This document shows, piece after piece, positions 45,298 to 55,167 of a stretch of DNA of 64,000 nt. This DNA comes from Klebsiella sp. RHBSTW-00484 (GTDB lineage: Bacteria > Pseudomonadota > Gammaproteobacteria > Enterobacterales > Enterobacteriaceae). Location: contig NZ_CP055481.1 of the NCBI RefSeq assembly GCF_013705725.1, positions 4,340,001 through 4,404,000 on the forward strand, written 5' to 3'. The position numbers and the translations under genes are program-made. The first letter of the stretch is position 1. Each line of letters starts with the position of its first letter. The notes below the pieces were generated by a model. The model worked only from the letters and a program-made list of their open reading frames with translations, was not told the origin of the DNA and ran no database searches.

Positions 45298-46347
45298 ATG
45301 TCTGCTGTTTTACCCACCAGAGCAGAGCGGCGCGCAAAACGCCCTCTGCTCGCGCTATTTCAGGGGCTGCTGACGCTGGCACTGACCCTGCTCGGCCTGC
45401 TATTGGTCACCTTCACGCTCTCGGCGCTGTCGCCGGTTGACCGGGTGCTGCAAATCGTCGGCGACCACGCCAGCCAGTCCACCTACGACCAGGTACGCCA
45501 CCAGCTCGGCCTCGACCAGCCGCTGCCGGTGCAGTTCTGGCACTATCTGGTGAATCTTGCCCACGGCGATCTCGGCGTCGCCAGTTCGACCGGGCAGCCG
45601 GTGCTCCGCGACCTGCTCGCTGCCTTCCCGGCAACGCTGGAACTGGCGACGCTGGCGCTAATTATCGGCGCGCTATTCGGCGTTATCGCAGGCGTCCTGT
45701 GCGCCCGTTTCGTCGGCTCGCCGTGGGATCTGGCGGTGCGCACGTTTACCCTGCTCGGCAACTCGGTGCCGATTTTCTGGCTCGGTCTGCTGATGCTGGC
45801 GCTGTTCTACGCCAAATTGCAGTGGACGCCAGGACCAGGACGGCTGGACGATATTTATCAGTACACCGTTGAACCCCGCACCGGCTTTGCGCCGATTGAC
45901 ACCTGGCTTTCAGGCGATAAAGAAGCGTTTAAAAATGCCGCCGGACACCTGCTCCTGCCAGTGCTGCTGCTGGCCTATTACTCACTAGCAAGCATCACCC
46001 GCCTGACCCGCTCCGCCTGCCTGAGCGAAATGAACAAAGAGTACATCCTGCTCGCGCGCGCCAAAGGGGCCAGCGAGATGACCATCCTGCTGCGCCACGT
46101 GCTGCCGAATATTCGCGGCACGCTATTAACGGTGATCGCCCTGGCATATACCTCAATGCTGGAAGGCGCGGTGCTGACCGAAACCGTTTTCTCCTGGCCG
46201 GGAATTGGTCGCTACCTGACCACCGCGCTATTTGCTGGCGATACGACGGCGATTATGGGCGGCACGCTGCTTATCGGCGCAAGCTTTGTGCTGATTAATA
46301 ACCTCACCGATCTGCTGGTGCGGCTGACCGACCCGAGGGTGCGCTGA
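45298..46347 (+). CDS. Peptide-type ABC transporter permease (DppB/OppB type)
   Basis: 349 residues. N-terminal membrane segment, then the OppB-type VLQIVGDHASQ...LGLDQPLPVQFWHYL periplasmic region, and a BPD-transp-1 domain with the EAA-like loop EYILLARAKGASEMTILLRHVLPN near residue 250. Its stop overlaps the next permease start by one base. Confidence 0.92.
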   Translation: MSAVLPTRAERRAKRPLLALFQGLLTLALTLLGLLLVTFTLSALSPVDRVLQIVGDHASQSTYDQVRHQLGLDQPLPVQFWHYLVNLAHGDLGVASSTGQPVLRDLLAAFPATLELATLALIIGALFGVIAGVLCARFVGSPWDLAVRTFTLLGNSVPIFWLGLLMLALFYAKLQWTPGPGRLDDIYQYTVEPRTGFAPIDTWLSGDKEAFKNAAGHLLLPVLLLAYYSLASITRLTRSACLSEMNKEYILLARAKGASEMTILLRHVLPNIRGTLLTVIALAYTSMLEGAVLTETVFSWPGIGRYLTTALFAGDTTAIMGGTLLIGASFVLINNLTDLLVRLTDPRVR

Positions 46348-47180
46348 TGCCGACTTATCTGTTTTTACGCCGCCTGCGCCGCTCCCCCGCCGCCTTTTGC
46401 GGCCTGACGATTGTTGTTTTGCTGCTGATGGTCGCCCTGTTCGCACCGTGGCTGGCCCCGCTCGACCCGAACTGGCAGGACGCCGCCGCGCGTCTGCAAG
46501 GGCCGAGCGCACAGCACTGGCTCGGCACCGACAGCTACGGGCGCGATCTGCTCTCGCGGCTGATTTTCGGCGCACGCCCGGCACTTGGGCTGGTGGCGCT
46601 GGTCACCGTGATTACCTTGCCCGTTGGGTTGCTGGTGGGGATCCTCTCCGGTTATTACGGCGGTTGGATCGAACGCGTACTGATGCGATTTACTGACGTG
46701 GTGATGTCGATGCCGCGGTTAATTCTGGCCTTCGCTTTCGTCGCCATGCTCGGTCCGGGGCTGGTTAACGGCGCGCTGGCGCTGGCGCTCACCACCTGGC
46801 CCGCCTACGCTCGCCAGGCGCGCAGCGAAATTCAGCGCCTGCGCCACAGTGATTATCTGGCGGCGGCGGAGATGATGGGCATTCGCGGCTGGCGACTGCT
46901 GATCGGCCATATTCTGCCGCTGTGTCTACCATCAGCTATCGTCAGGCTGGCGCTGGATTTGGCCGGTATTATCCTTGCCGCCGCCGGCCTGGGCTTCCTC
47001 GGCCTCGGGGCGCGTCCGCCAATGGCAGAATGGGGGGCAATGATTGCCGACGGGATGCAGGTTATTTTCGACCAATGGTGGATAGCCGCCGCCCCTGGCG
47101 CCGTCATTCTTATCGCCAGCCTGGCGTTTAACCTGCTGGGCGACGGCCTCCGCGACGTTCTGGAGCCGCAACATGACTGA
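46347..47180 (+). CDS. Peptide-type ABC transporter permease (DppC/OppC type)
   Basis: 277 residues with an N-terminal OppC-type segment (FLRRLRRSPAAFCGLTIV), LGTDSYGRDLLSRLIFGAR near residue 55 and the EAA loop DYLAAAEMMGIRGWRLLIGHILP near 168. Second channel subunit; overlaps the ATPase gene by 8 bp. Confidence 0.92.
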   Translation: MPTYLFLRRLRRSPAAFCGLTIVVLLLMVALFAPWLAPLDPNWQDAAARLQGPSAQHWLGTDSYGRDLLSRLIFGARPALGLVALVTVITLPVGLLVGILSGYYGGWIERVLMRFTDVVMSMPRLILAFAFVAMLGPGLVNGALALALTTWPAYARQARSEIQRLRHSDYLAAAEMMGIRGWRLLIGHILPLCLPSAIVRLALDLAGIILAAAGLGFLGLGARPPMAEWGAMIADGMQVIFDQWWIAAAPGAVILIASLAFNLLGDGLRDVLEPQHD

Positions 47181-48009
47181 TACCCGACTGACCGTTCAGG
47201 GACTCGCCATCGACTACCCCGCCGCCAGGGTAGTAAACAATTTAAGCTTTACCCTCGGCAACGAGCGGCTGGCGTTGGTCGGCGAATCCGGCTCTGGCAA
47301 ATCGATGACCGCCCGCGCCCTGATGGGGCTGGTGCGCAAACCCGGTGTCGTCAGCGCCGATGCGCTCAACGTGCTCGGGCGCAACGTGTTGACGCTTAAC
47401 GATCGCGGCTGGCGCGACCTGCGCGGCAACGATATCGCCATGGTGCTCCAGGACCCGCGCTACGCGCTCAATCCGGTGAAAAATATTCAGGCACAGCTGG
47501 AGGAGGCATTAACGCTGCATCAGCGCCTCAACCGCCGGGCGCGACTGGAGGCGGTCAAAGCCGCCGTTGCCGCCGTGGGGCTGGATTTACCGGTGCTCAG
47601 CCGCTATCCGGGAGAGCTCTCCGGCGGGATGGGCCAGCGGGTGATGATCGCTATTGCCTTGCTCAACAATCCGCAGGTGCTGATCGCCGATGAGCCCACG
47701 TCGGCCCTCGACGCCCGGCTGCGTAATCAGATCCTCGAACTGCTGGTGGAACAGTGCGAACAGCGACAGATGGCGATGCTGTTGATTAGCCACGACCTGC
47801 CGTTGGTGGCGGAACACTGCCATCGGGTACTGGTGATGTACCAGGGCGAGAAGGTCGATGAGATGGCGGCGCGGGATCTGCCGACAGCGACCCATCCCTA
47901 TACCCGGACCCTGTGGACCTGCCGCCCGGACGCGCAAACCTACGGCCAGATGCTGCCCACCCTCGACAGAATCCTGGACTTTACGGAGGCGGCGCATGGC
48001 GGTCGTTAA
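47173..48009 (+). CDS. Peptide-type ABC transporter ATPase (DppD/OppD type)
   Basis: 278 residues with Walker A GESGSGKS near residue 38, signature LSGGMGQRVMIA near 152 and Walker [13 protein letters not shown] near 172, plus the C-terminal oligopeptide-transporter extension ATHPYTRTLW. Overlaps both neighbours, so translation is coupled. Confidence 0.93.
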   Translation: MTDTRLTVQGLAIDYPAARVVNNLSFTLGNERLALVGESGSGKSMTARALMGLVRKPGVVSADALNVLGRNVLTLNDRGWRDLRGNDIAMVLQDPRYALNPVKNIQAQLEEALTLHQRLNRRARLEAVKAAVAAVGLDLPVLSRYPGELSGGMGQRVMIAIALLNNPQVLIADEPTSALDARLRNQILELLVEQCEQRQMAMLLISHDLPLVAEHCHRVLVMYQGEKVDEMAARDLPTATHPYTRTLWTCRPDAQTYGQMLPTLDRILDFTEAAHGGR

Positions 48010-48700
48010 TCTCAAGGATTTGCAGGTTATTTTTGCTGAAAAAACGGCGGTGTCAGCGGCCAGCTTTGCCGTGGATACCGGGGAGACCTTCAGCCTGATC
48101 GGTGCATCCGGCTGCGGAAAATCAACCATTCTGCGGGTGTTAGCAGGGCTACAGCGCGACTGGAGCGGCAGCGTCGAACTGTTTGGCAAAGCCATTACGT
48201 CGGGCGTACGTTTTCAGGGCGAGCTGCGGCGCAACGTGCAGATGGTGTTTCAGGACCCGTACGCCTCGCTGCATCCGAACCATACCCTGTGGCGCACGTT
48301 GGCGGAGCCGCTGAAGATTCACGGCATCGGCGAGATTGAGCTGCGGGTAACCACGGCGCTGGAACAAGTCGGCCTGCCCGCCGACGCCGCGCGCCGTTAT
48401 CCGCACCAGCTCTCCGGTGGCCAGCGCCAGCGCGTGGCGATAGCGCGCGCCCTGCTGCTGCGCCCAAAGGTCCTGCTGCTGGATGAGCCAACGTCGGCGC
48501 TGGATATGTCAGTTCAGGCGGAGATTCTTAACCTGCTCAACCGCTTAAAGCAGGAGCACGGGATGACCTATCTGCTGGTCAGCCACGATGCCGATGTGAT
48601 TGCCCATATGTCAGACCGGGCGGCGTTTATGGCGGAGGGCGTGATTCAGCGCTTCTTCGACCGCGAAGCGCTGGTGAACGGTGAACACCGTATGGGATGA
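47996..48700 (+). CDS. Peptide-type ABC transporter ATPase (DppF/OppF type)
   Basis: 234 residues with Walker [10 protein letters not shown] near residue 35, [16 protein letters not shown] near 82, signature [16 protein letters not shown] near 137 and Walker [13 protein letters not shown]. The ATG at 47996 overlaps the previous gene by 14 bp with GGAGG before it. It lacks the usual C-terminal oligopeptide extension, so it is short for DppF. Confidence 0.92.
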   Translation: MAVVNLKDLQVIFAEKTAVSAASFAVDTGETFSLIGASGCGKSTILRVLAGLQRDWSGSVELFGKAITSGVRFQGELRRNVQMVFQDPYASLHPNHTLWRTLAEPLKIHGIGEIELRVTTALEQVGLPADAARRYPHQLSGGQRQRVAIARALLLRPKVLLLDEPTSALDMSVQAEILNLLNRLKQEHGMTYLLVSHDADVIAHMSDRAAFMAEGVIQRFFDREALVNGEHRMG

Positions 48701-48751
48701 GGTTTTCCCCCCTCTCCCTGTAGACTGAAGTATCACTGGAACGGCGATTTT

Positions 48752-48840
48752 CCCCTCTCCCTGTGGGAGAGGGTCGGGGTGAGGGCATCAGAGCGCACAT
48801 TTTCCCCTCACCCTAACCCTCTCCCCAAAGGGGGAGAGGG
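48752..48840. repeat. CCCTCTCCC repeats between convergent genes
   Basis: CCCCTCTCCCTGTGGGAGAGGG (48752-48773, followed by TCGGGGTGAGGG) and a second inverted unit at about 48803-48840 ending CCCCAAAGGGGGAGAGGG. It is the same repeat family as 20686-20836 and again fills the gap between convergent genes. Confidence 0.75.
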
Positions 48841-48864
48841 AACTGTCCCTCTGCGAATTGATTC

Positions 48865-50202
48865 CTACTTCGCCAGGCTCGCGAAACGGGTGAATACTGC
48901 ATCAAAAATCGCCAGGCCTTTTGCTACCTGCTCGGCGCTGATAGTGCACGGCGGCACCACGTGAATGCGGTTCTCCACCACAAACGCCAGCAGACCGGCC
49001 TCGGTTAACGCGCCCTTAATCGCCGCCATATCCCCAGCAGTCAGCGGCGTTTTCTGTTCGCGGCTGCTGACCAGTTCCAGTGCCTGGAACAGACCACGAC
49101 CGCGGACGTTACCAATAATTGCATGTTTCTCCGCCAGCGCTTCCAGCCCCGGGCGCAGCACCTCGTTGCCCATCATTGCCGCATTCTCCACCACTTTCTC
49201 TTCTTTCATCGCGTCAATGGTGGCGACAATCGCCGCCATCGCCAGCGGATGTCCGGAATAGGTCAGCCCTCCGGCAAAGAAATGGTCGTCAAAATAGCGG
49301 GCAATCGGTTCGCTAATCAGTACGCCGCCCGCCGGAACATAACCGGCGTTAACCCCTTTGGCAAAGGTCACCAGATCCGGCACGATGCCATCCTGCTCGA
49401 AGGCGAACCAGCTGCCGGTACGCCCAAAACCGGCCATCACTTCATCAAGAATCAGCATGATGCCAAACTCGTCGGCCAGCGCCCGCACGCCCTGCATATA
49501 GCCATCTGGCGGCACCAGAATCCCGGCGGTGCCCGGAATAGACTCCAGCAGAATTGCGGCAATCGCGGTCGGGCCTTCGCACTCGATCATCCGCCGCAGA
49601 TGCGCCAGCGCGCGCTGGCACTCCTCCTCTTCCGTCGTCGCGTTAAACTCGCTGCGATAGAGGTACGGGTTGAAGAAATGAACGTGACCGCGCGAATACT
49701 CGTTCGGCACGCGACGCCAGTCGCCGGTAGCGGCAATCGCGCTGCCGGTATTGCCGTGATAGGAACGATAGGCAGAGAGCACTTTATCGCGCCCGGTATA
49801 GAGTCGAGCCATGCGGATAGCGTTCTCGTTGGCATCCGCTCCGGCGTTGGTGAAGAACACTTTACTAAAGCCTTCCGGCGCCAGCTCGACGATACGCTTC
49901 GCCGCTTCGCCACGGGCGAGGTTGGCGGTGGCAGGCGCGATGGTTACCAGCTCTTCCAGCTGCGCTTTCATTGCCGCCAGCACCCGAGGATGCTGATAGC
50001 CAATATTGACGTTGACCAGCTGGCTGCTGAAATCAAGGTACGTATTGCCTTCGTAATCCCACAGCTCGCAGCCTTTGGCCCCGGCGATCACCAGCGGATG
50101 TAAATTGCCCTGCATCGACCATGAATGAAATACGTAGGCGCGATCCAGCTGCCGAACTTCATCATTGCTTACCGCTACATCGTTCTGTATTGCCAGCTTC
50201 AT
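48865..50202 (-). CDS. Class III PLP-dependent aminotransferase
   Basis: 445 residues, fold type I. The PLP-lysine is in VTFAKGVNAGYVP near residue 282, the aspartate in LILDEVMAGFGRTG near 252, and YHGNTGSAIAATGDWRR near 144. It resembles the taurine/omega-amino acid:pyruvate group annotated as aspartate aminotransferase family. Convergent with the ABC operon and divergent from the YdfG-like dehydrogenase across a palindrome-bearing region. Exact amine donor unknown. Confidence 0.9.
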   Translation of the reverse strand: MKLAIQNDVAVSNDEVRQLDRAYVFHSWSMQGNLHPLVIAGAKGCELWDYEGNTYLDFSSQLVNVNIGYQHPRVLAAMKAQLEELVTIAPATANLARGEAAKRIVELAPEGFSKVFFTNAGADANENAIRMARLYTGRDKVLSAYRSYHGNTGSAIAATGDWRRVPNEYSRGHVHFFNPYLYRSEFNATTEEEECQRALAHLRRMIECEGPTAIAAILLESIPGTAGILVPPDGYMQGVRALADEFGIMLILDEVMAGFGRTGSWFAFEQDGIVPDLVTFAKGVNAGYVPAGGVLISEPIARYFDDHFFAGGLTYSGHPLAMAAIVATIDAMKEEKVVENAAMMGNEVLRPGLEALAEKHAIIGNVRGRGLFQALELVSSREQKTPLTAGDMAAIKGALTEAGLLAFVVENRIHVVPPCTISAEQVAKGLAIFDAVFTRFASLAK

Positions 50203-50286
50203 ACCCTGCCCTCTCTCATGTCGTTGTTGTTGGCATCATCATTGGCTGCGCCTGAGAAAAACGGATAGAGCCAGTACGGCGAAAAT

Positions 50287-50307
50287 GATGTGACACCGTG
50301 TCACATC
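50287..50307. promoter_or_regulatory. Perfect 21-bp palindrome, operator candidate
   Basis: GATGTGACAC-C-GTGTCACATC lies between divergent aminotransferase and dehydrogenase genes. It has TGTGA/TCACA arms like CRP sites but a 7-nt spacer instead of 6, so a different dimeric regulator is likely. Confidence 0.6.
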
Positions 50308-50354
50308 GCCGCGAGCCGACTGGCCCTGTGCCCACGCGCGCGGCGTTTTTATAG

Positions 50355-51149
<795 letters not shown>

Positions 51150-51154
51150 GGTTT

Positions 51155-51193
51155 TGGTAGCCCGGACAGGCGCGCCAAGCGCCGCCTCCGGGA
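51155..51193. repeat. REP unit with an intact IS target
   Basis: GGTAGCCCGGACAGGCGCGCC followed by AAGCGCCGCCTCCGGGA directly after the dehydrogenase gene. It contains the unoccupied target TAGCCCGGACAGGC at 51158-51171. Confidence 0.8.
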
Positions 51194-51240
51194 TATCTTC
51201 ATACAGCTGCGGGAATATCTCTGAAACTGCGATATATGCA

Positions 51241-51592
51241 GCGATGCCCTGGTGCCCGCTGAAATCGGCGAACCGGAGGTCCGAAGACAAGGGCTGGACG
51301 CCATGGATGGCGGACAGAGGCGAATCTAGACATGGACAAAATTGCCCGGAGCAATTTTGAACAGCGCTTGCGCTGGCCCCGGAGGGGCGAGTCCCAGGGA
51401 TGGGACGAGTAGTGTCGAGTTGAGCCGACCGCAGGCTGAGGACCGGGAGGTGAGCGCAGTGCGCAGCACCGATTTCTTTGCGGGACCGCGGGGATTGTAA
51501 AGGGGGAGACGGTTTTCTCCCCCTTTACCCGTTCACGTACCGCGGTGAGACATTTTCTGCGAAATAGTGGTGAACGGAACCCCTATAACACC
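51241..51592. repeat. Structured intergenic repeat, copy A
   Basis: Starts GCGATGCCCTGGTGCCCGC and runs through a series of short hairpins, several with GGA in the loop (GCC-ATGGAT-GGC at 51300-51311; GTCCC-AGGGAT-GGGAC at 51391-51406). It ends in a 13-bp stem GTAAAGGGGGAGA/TCTCCCCCTTTAC (51497-51528). A second copy is at 60147-60420. Copy A has an extra segment of about 80 bp (around 51325-51410) with additional hairpins. There is no open reading frame I can support in 51150-51902. Confidence 0.7.
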
Positions 51593-51643
51593 GTCCCGGA
51601 GGCGGCGCGTTGCGCCTGTCCGTATATGGACACCTCCCGTGAT

Positions 51644-51889
51644 GCAAGCTATTTTTTGTGTGAGTCACCAGGGTAAGTTGCGTTCGTATATCCGGCCTCT
51701 CTTTCGGTACCGTCGTACCCGGGCCATGATGTGTTCTGCGCACCTGCTTCCTTTCGGGCTATCGGCTTTGCTTCGCAGGGAGCCTTCGGACAGGCCGGAT
51801 TTCTCAGGTGCTGGTCTTACCGGTTACTCATCACGCTAAATCGCTTCGCAATCTCACGACAGGGTTACTGCTCTTTTTACTGCATGGCT
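51644..51889 (-). ncRNA. Candidate bridge RNA of IS copy 2
   Basis: Same sequence as in copy 1: target guides at 51787-51795 (complement of right target) and 51755-51761 (left target), donor guides at 51728-51733 and 51685-51691. Its own insertion site matches both target guides, TAGCCCG left and CGGACAGGC right. Confidence 0.7.
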
Positions 51890-51902
51890 CACGGGGCGTC
51901 GG

Positions 51903-52925
51903 TTAACCGGCGACCCGTGAGCCATGGTAATCTTCTCCGCGACTCATCACCGCCCACGCTATCCGCACATTCTTGTTCGCCAGCGCCACCGTCGCGATAT
52001 TCCGGTTCCGTCTTTCCGCCACCGACTGCAGCCACTGGCTCCGCCGGTCTTCTTTGCCTGCACATGTCTTCAGAACTGACCGTGCCCCGTGGATGACCAG
52101 CGTACGCAGGTAGCTGTCACCCCGCTTGCTGATATGCCCCAGCTGCTGCTTACCGCCGCTTGAGTGCTGCCGGGGAACCAGCCCCACATAAGCCGCCATC
52201 TCCCGACCGTTCTTAAACTGCGTCGCGTCACCCAACAACGCCACCATCGCGCTGGCGGTTATCACGCCGATACCTTCTATTTTCATCAGCCGCTGGATGC
52301 AGATATCTTCCCGCGCCGCCTCTGCGAGCCGCCGGTCATGCCCCGCCACCCGGTCATCCAGCATCCGCAGCTCTTCGGCCAGCTCGCACAGCAGGCGCAT
52401 AAACCGGTCATCCCACTGCTCCTGCTGTGACAGTATCTCCGGCAGCGCCTTACGCAACTGGCTGATGCCGACCGGCAGCACCACGCCGAATTCGCCCAGA
52501 AAGCCCCGTATCTCGTTGCACAGCGCCGTGCGGCTTTTTATCACTCTGGCCCGCACGCGATGCTCAGCCTGAAGAGTCTGCTGGCGCTCTGTCTTAACCG
52601 CGACGAAGCGCATGGCGGGGCGGCTGATGGCTTCACAGATGGCTTCGGCATCGTTGGCATCATTCTTGTTGCCCCTGAGGTAGGGCTTAACAAACTTCGG
52701 GGGAATAATGTGCACGGTATGTCCCATGCGGGTGAGTTCGCGGGCCCAGTAGTGGGATGACGCGCAGGCTTCAATCCCGACGGTGCAGGGAGCCAGCTGA
52801 GAGAAATAAGCGTGCATGTGGGCGCGGCGGAGAGATTTCCGCACGACGACATGTTCATGGTGATCCACAGCATGGATCTGAAAGACATTTTTTGCCAGGT
52901 CAAGACCGATACGTTTAATATTCAT
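51903..52925 (-). CDS. IS110-family (DEDD) transposase, copy 2
   Basis: A 340-residue protein identical by reading to the product of copy 1, with the same DEDD residues (D9, E52, D89, D92) and RQHSSGGK. The single base difference from copy 1 (GCACG versus GTACG on the + strand near 52842) is silent. ATG at 52925 after AGGAGGAGGTG. Confidence 0.95.
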   Translation of the reverse strand: MNIKRIGLDLAKNVFQIHAVDHHEHVVVRKSLRRAHMHAYFSQLAPCTVGIEACASSHYWARELTRMGHTVHIIPPKFVKPYLRGNKNDANDAEAICEAISRPAMRFVAVKTERQQTLQAEHRVRARVIKSRTALCNEIRGFLGEFGVVLPVGISQLRKALPEILSQQEQWDDRFMRLLCELAEELRMLDDRVAGHDRRLAEAAREDICIQRLMKIEGIGVITASAMVALLGDATQFKNGREMAAYVGLVPRQHSSGGKQQLGHISKRGDSYLRTLVIHGARSVLKTCAGKEDRRSQWLQSVAERRNRNIATVALANKNVRIAWAVMSRGEDYHGSRVAG

Positions 52926-53042
52926 GGTGGACACCTCCTCCTGTGGACTGCAGGTAACACTTCCAGTCTGGCACGTTCTGATGCCGTAAGGTGGGAGGTG
53001 TCCATCACATCGGGCTACCGCCCCGCGACCCGGGATTCACTG

Positions 53043-53804
53043 TTATCGGCTGCTCTGCAAAAACTGCCTGACGCGCTCGGAATCCGGATTGGTGAAAAAC
53101 TTCTCCGGCGGCGCTTTCTCAATCAACAACCCCTTCTCAAGAAACACCACTTCATCCGATACCTGACGTGCAAAGTCCATCTCGTGGGTCACCACCACCA
53201 TGGTGTAACCTTCGGCCGCCAGCGCCTTCATCACGCCCAGCACCTCGTTGACCAGTTCCGGATCGAGGGCCGACGTCGGCTCGTCGAACAAAATCACCTC
53301 CGGCGACATCGCCAGCGACCGGGCAATCGCTACCCGCTGCTTTTGCCCGCCGGAGAGCGTAATGGGGTAAACGTCGGCTTTATGCGCCATCCCCACTTTC
53401 TCCAGTTGCTGCATGGCAATAGCTTTCGCTTCATCACGCTTCATCCCCTTCACGTGCAGCAGCGCTTCGCTAACGTTCTGCTGCACGGTCAGGTGCGGCC
53501 ACAGGTTAAAGCTCTGAAACACCATCCCGACCCGCTCGCGGATTTTCGACAGCTGGCGATGGGACATGGCCCGGCCATTATCTTCATCAATACCCAGCCG
53601 CTGGCCACTGATGCGCACCTCGCCGCGATCCGGCTGCTCCAGCCAGTTCATGCAGCGCAGCAGCGTCGATTTACCGGAACCTGACGAACCGAGGATGCTC
53701 ACTACGGTCCCCTTCTCTACCGTCAGGTTGATATCGCGCAGAACTTCAACGTTATCAAACTGTTTAGAGACATTTTTGACGCTTACAGCAGTCGTATCAT
53801 GCAT
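53043..53804 (-). CDS. Polar amino-acid ABC transporter ATPase (GlnQ/HisP type)
   Basis: 253 residues with Walker [10 protein letters not shown] near residue 38, signature [16 protein letters not shown] near 151, Walker [17 protein letters not shown] and [15 protein letters not shown]. Last gene of the binding protein-permease-permease-ATPase operon; overlaps the upstream permease gene by 8 bp. It ends 32 bp from IS copy 2. Confidence 0.93.
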   Translation of the reverse strand: MHDTTAVSVKNVSKQFDNVEVLRDINLTVEKGTVVSILGSSGSGKSTLLRCMNWLEQPDRGEVRISGQRLGIDEDNGRAMSHRQLSKIRERVGMVFQSFNLWPHLTVQQNVSEALLHVKGMKRDEAKAIAMQQLEKVGMAHKADVYPITLSGGQKQRVAIARSLAMSPEVILFDEPTSALDPELVNEVLGVMKALAAEGYTMVVVTHEMDFARQVSDEVVFLEKGLLIEKAPPEKFFTNPDSERVRQFLQSSR

Positions 53805-54462
53805 GGCTCATTCCTCTTCTGGCTCCCCAGGCGCTCAGACGTTTAATCAGCAGTTCCAGCAGAATGCTGACAGCCCAGTAGAGCCCAATCGCGACGATAA
53901 AGGCATTAAACGGGATAAAATAAGTGGCCTGCACGCTGTTGGCCGCAGCGGTTATCTCCTGGACGGTGATAATGCTGAGAAAAGCGGTGTCTTTCAGGCA
54001 AATTATCAGTTGGTTACCCATCAACGGTAATGCGGAAGACAGGATATTGGGCAGAATAATGCGGCGGAATATTTTGTAGCGTGAAAAGCCCTGCGCCACC
54101 GCGGCTTCTATATAGCCACCGGAAAATACCCGGCGCTGACTGCGCAATATTTCAAAGAAATAAGCACCGTGGTAGATAATTAAGGCGATTAATCCGGCGG
54201 TCCACGCCTCCATACTGATACCGACTTCCGGTAGACCGTAATAGAGCAAATAGGCCAGTATCAAAAACGGAATGGCCCGCATTAAACTGACAAAGCCAAT
54301 AATAAGCCGGTTAAGCGTTTTCTTTTGATATTCGGTTAAATAGCACAGCACAATACCGATAATTAAACCGGCAATGGCTGCGGTAATAAATAGCTCAAGG
54401 GTGGCGAGTAAACCGGCAATAAAGCTGTCGCGCACCGACCAGATAACGGCCCACTGATTCAT
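53797..54462 (-). CDS. Polar amino-acid ABC transporter permease, second
   Basis: A 221-residue HisM/GlnP-type permease with four to five membrane segments, RAIPFLILAYLLYYGLPEVG near residue 63 and the EAA-type GGYIEAAVAQGFSRYKIFRRIILPN near 115. Pairs with the upstream permease. Confidence 0.92.
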   Translation of the reverse strand: MNQWAVIWSVRDSFIAGLLATLELFITAAIAGLIIGIVLCYLTEYQKKTLNRLIIGFVSLMRAIPFLILAYLLYYGLPEVGISMEAWTAGLIALIIYHGAYFFEILRSQRRVFSGGYIEAAVAQGFSRYKIFRRIILPNILSSALPLMGNQLIICLKDTAFLSIITVQEITAAANSVQATYFIPFNAFIVAIGLYWAVSILLELLIKRLSAWGARRGMSHA

Positions 54463-54476
54463 AGCACCTCCTGTAT

Positions 54477-55118
54477 TTATCGCGCCAGACGCTTCGCTTT
54501 ACGCTCCGCCATCCCCTGCAGTTTCAGCAGCAAACCAATAATCACCACGTACAGCAGACCCGCCGCCAGAATCGGCGAGAGAGGCTCATAGGTGACGGAG
54601 GAAATTCGGTTGGTGACGCGGGTGAGATCAACTACGCCAATCACCGCAATCGCCGGGCTGCCTTTAATCAGAAACGACATCTCGTTGACCAGCGCGGGCA
54701 GGCTCTCAATCCACATTTGCGGCAGCATGATATAGCGGAAGTAAGCCCAGCGACGCATCCCCACCGACTCCGCAGCTTCCCGCTGCTCGCGGGGGAAAGT
54801 ACGAAAAGCGTTGCGCCAGATTTCGGCGTTGAAGGCCGAGGTATTGAGCGTCAGCGCCACGATCGCCGCGACGTTTTTATCGAGGTTAATCCCGACCGTA
54901 GGCAGAGAAAGAAACAGGAACAGCACCAGCGTCACCAGCGGCGTAGCGCGGGCCAGGCTGATATAGACCACCAGCAGCTGATCGATAACCGGTACGCGTA
55001 GCATTCGCACCAACGCAATCAGCAGGCCAATCACCACGCCAAAGGCGATGGCGATGGCCGAAATCCAGAGGGTCGTCCATGCGCCTTCAATCAGTAACTG
55101 CCAGGAAATTGCATCCAT
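54477..55118 (-). CDS. Polar amino-acid ABC transporter permease, first
   Basis: A 213-residue HisQ/GlnP-type permease with YISLARATPLVTLVLFLFLSLP near residue 67 and EQREAAESVGMRRWAYFRYIMLPQ near 122. The start at 55118 follows GAAGGAGGGTTTC; a longer reading from 55166 adds an unconserved stretch that overlaps the binding-protein stop. Confidence 0.92.
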   Translation of the reverse strand: MDAISWQLLIEGAWTTLWISAIAIAFGVVIGLLIALVRMLRVPVIDQLLVVYISLARATPLVTLVLFLFLSLPTVGINLDKNVAAIVALTLNTSAFNAEIWRNAFRTFPREQREAAESVGMRRWAYFRYIMLPQMWIESLPALVNEMSFLIKGSPAIAVIGVVDLTRVTNRISSVTYEPLSPILAAGLLYVVIIGLLLKLQGMAERKAKRLAR

Positions 55119-55167
55119 GAAACCCTCCTTCACCTTAACAGGCGGCGGTGACCCGCCGCAGAACACA

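Larger units (their letters stand above)
51623..53010 (-). mobile_element. IS110-family (IS1111-type) insertion sequence, copy 2
   Basis: 1388 bp, inverted relative to copy 1. Flanks are GCCTGTCCG (left) and CGGGCTACC (right), i.e. the same REP target read on the other strand. On reading, it differs from copy 1 at one base in the transposase gene. Subterminal repeats ATGGACACCTCCC at 51626-51638 and complement at 52993-53005. It lies in direct orientation with copy 3, 8.8 kb away. Confidence 0.93.

Noticed and set aside
50287..50307. CRP binding site
   Set aside because: The spacer between TGTGA and TCACA is 7 nt; CRP needs 6.
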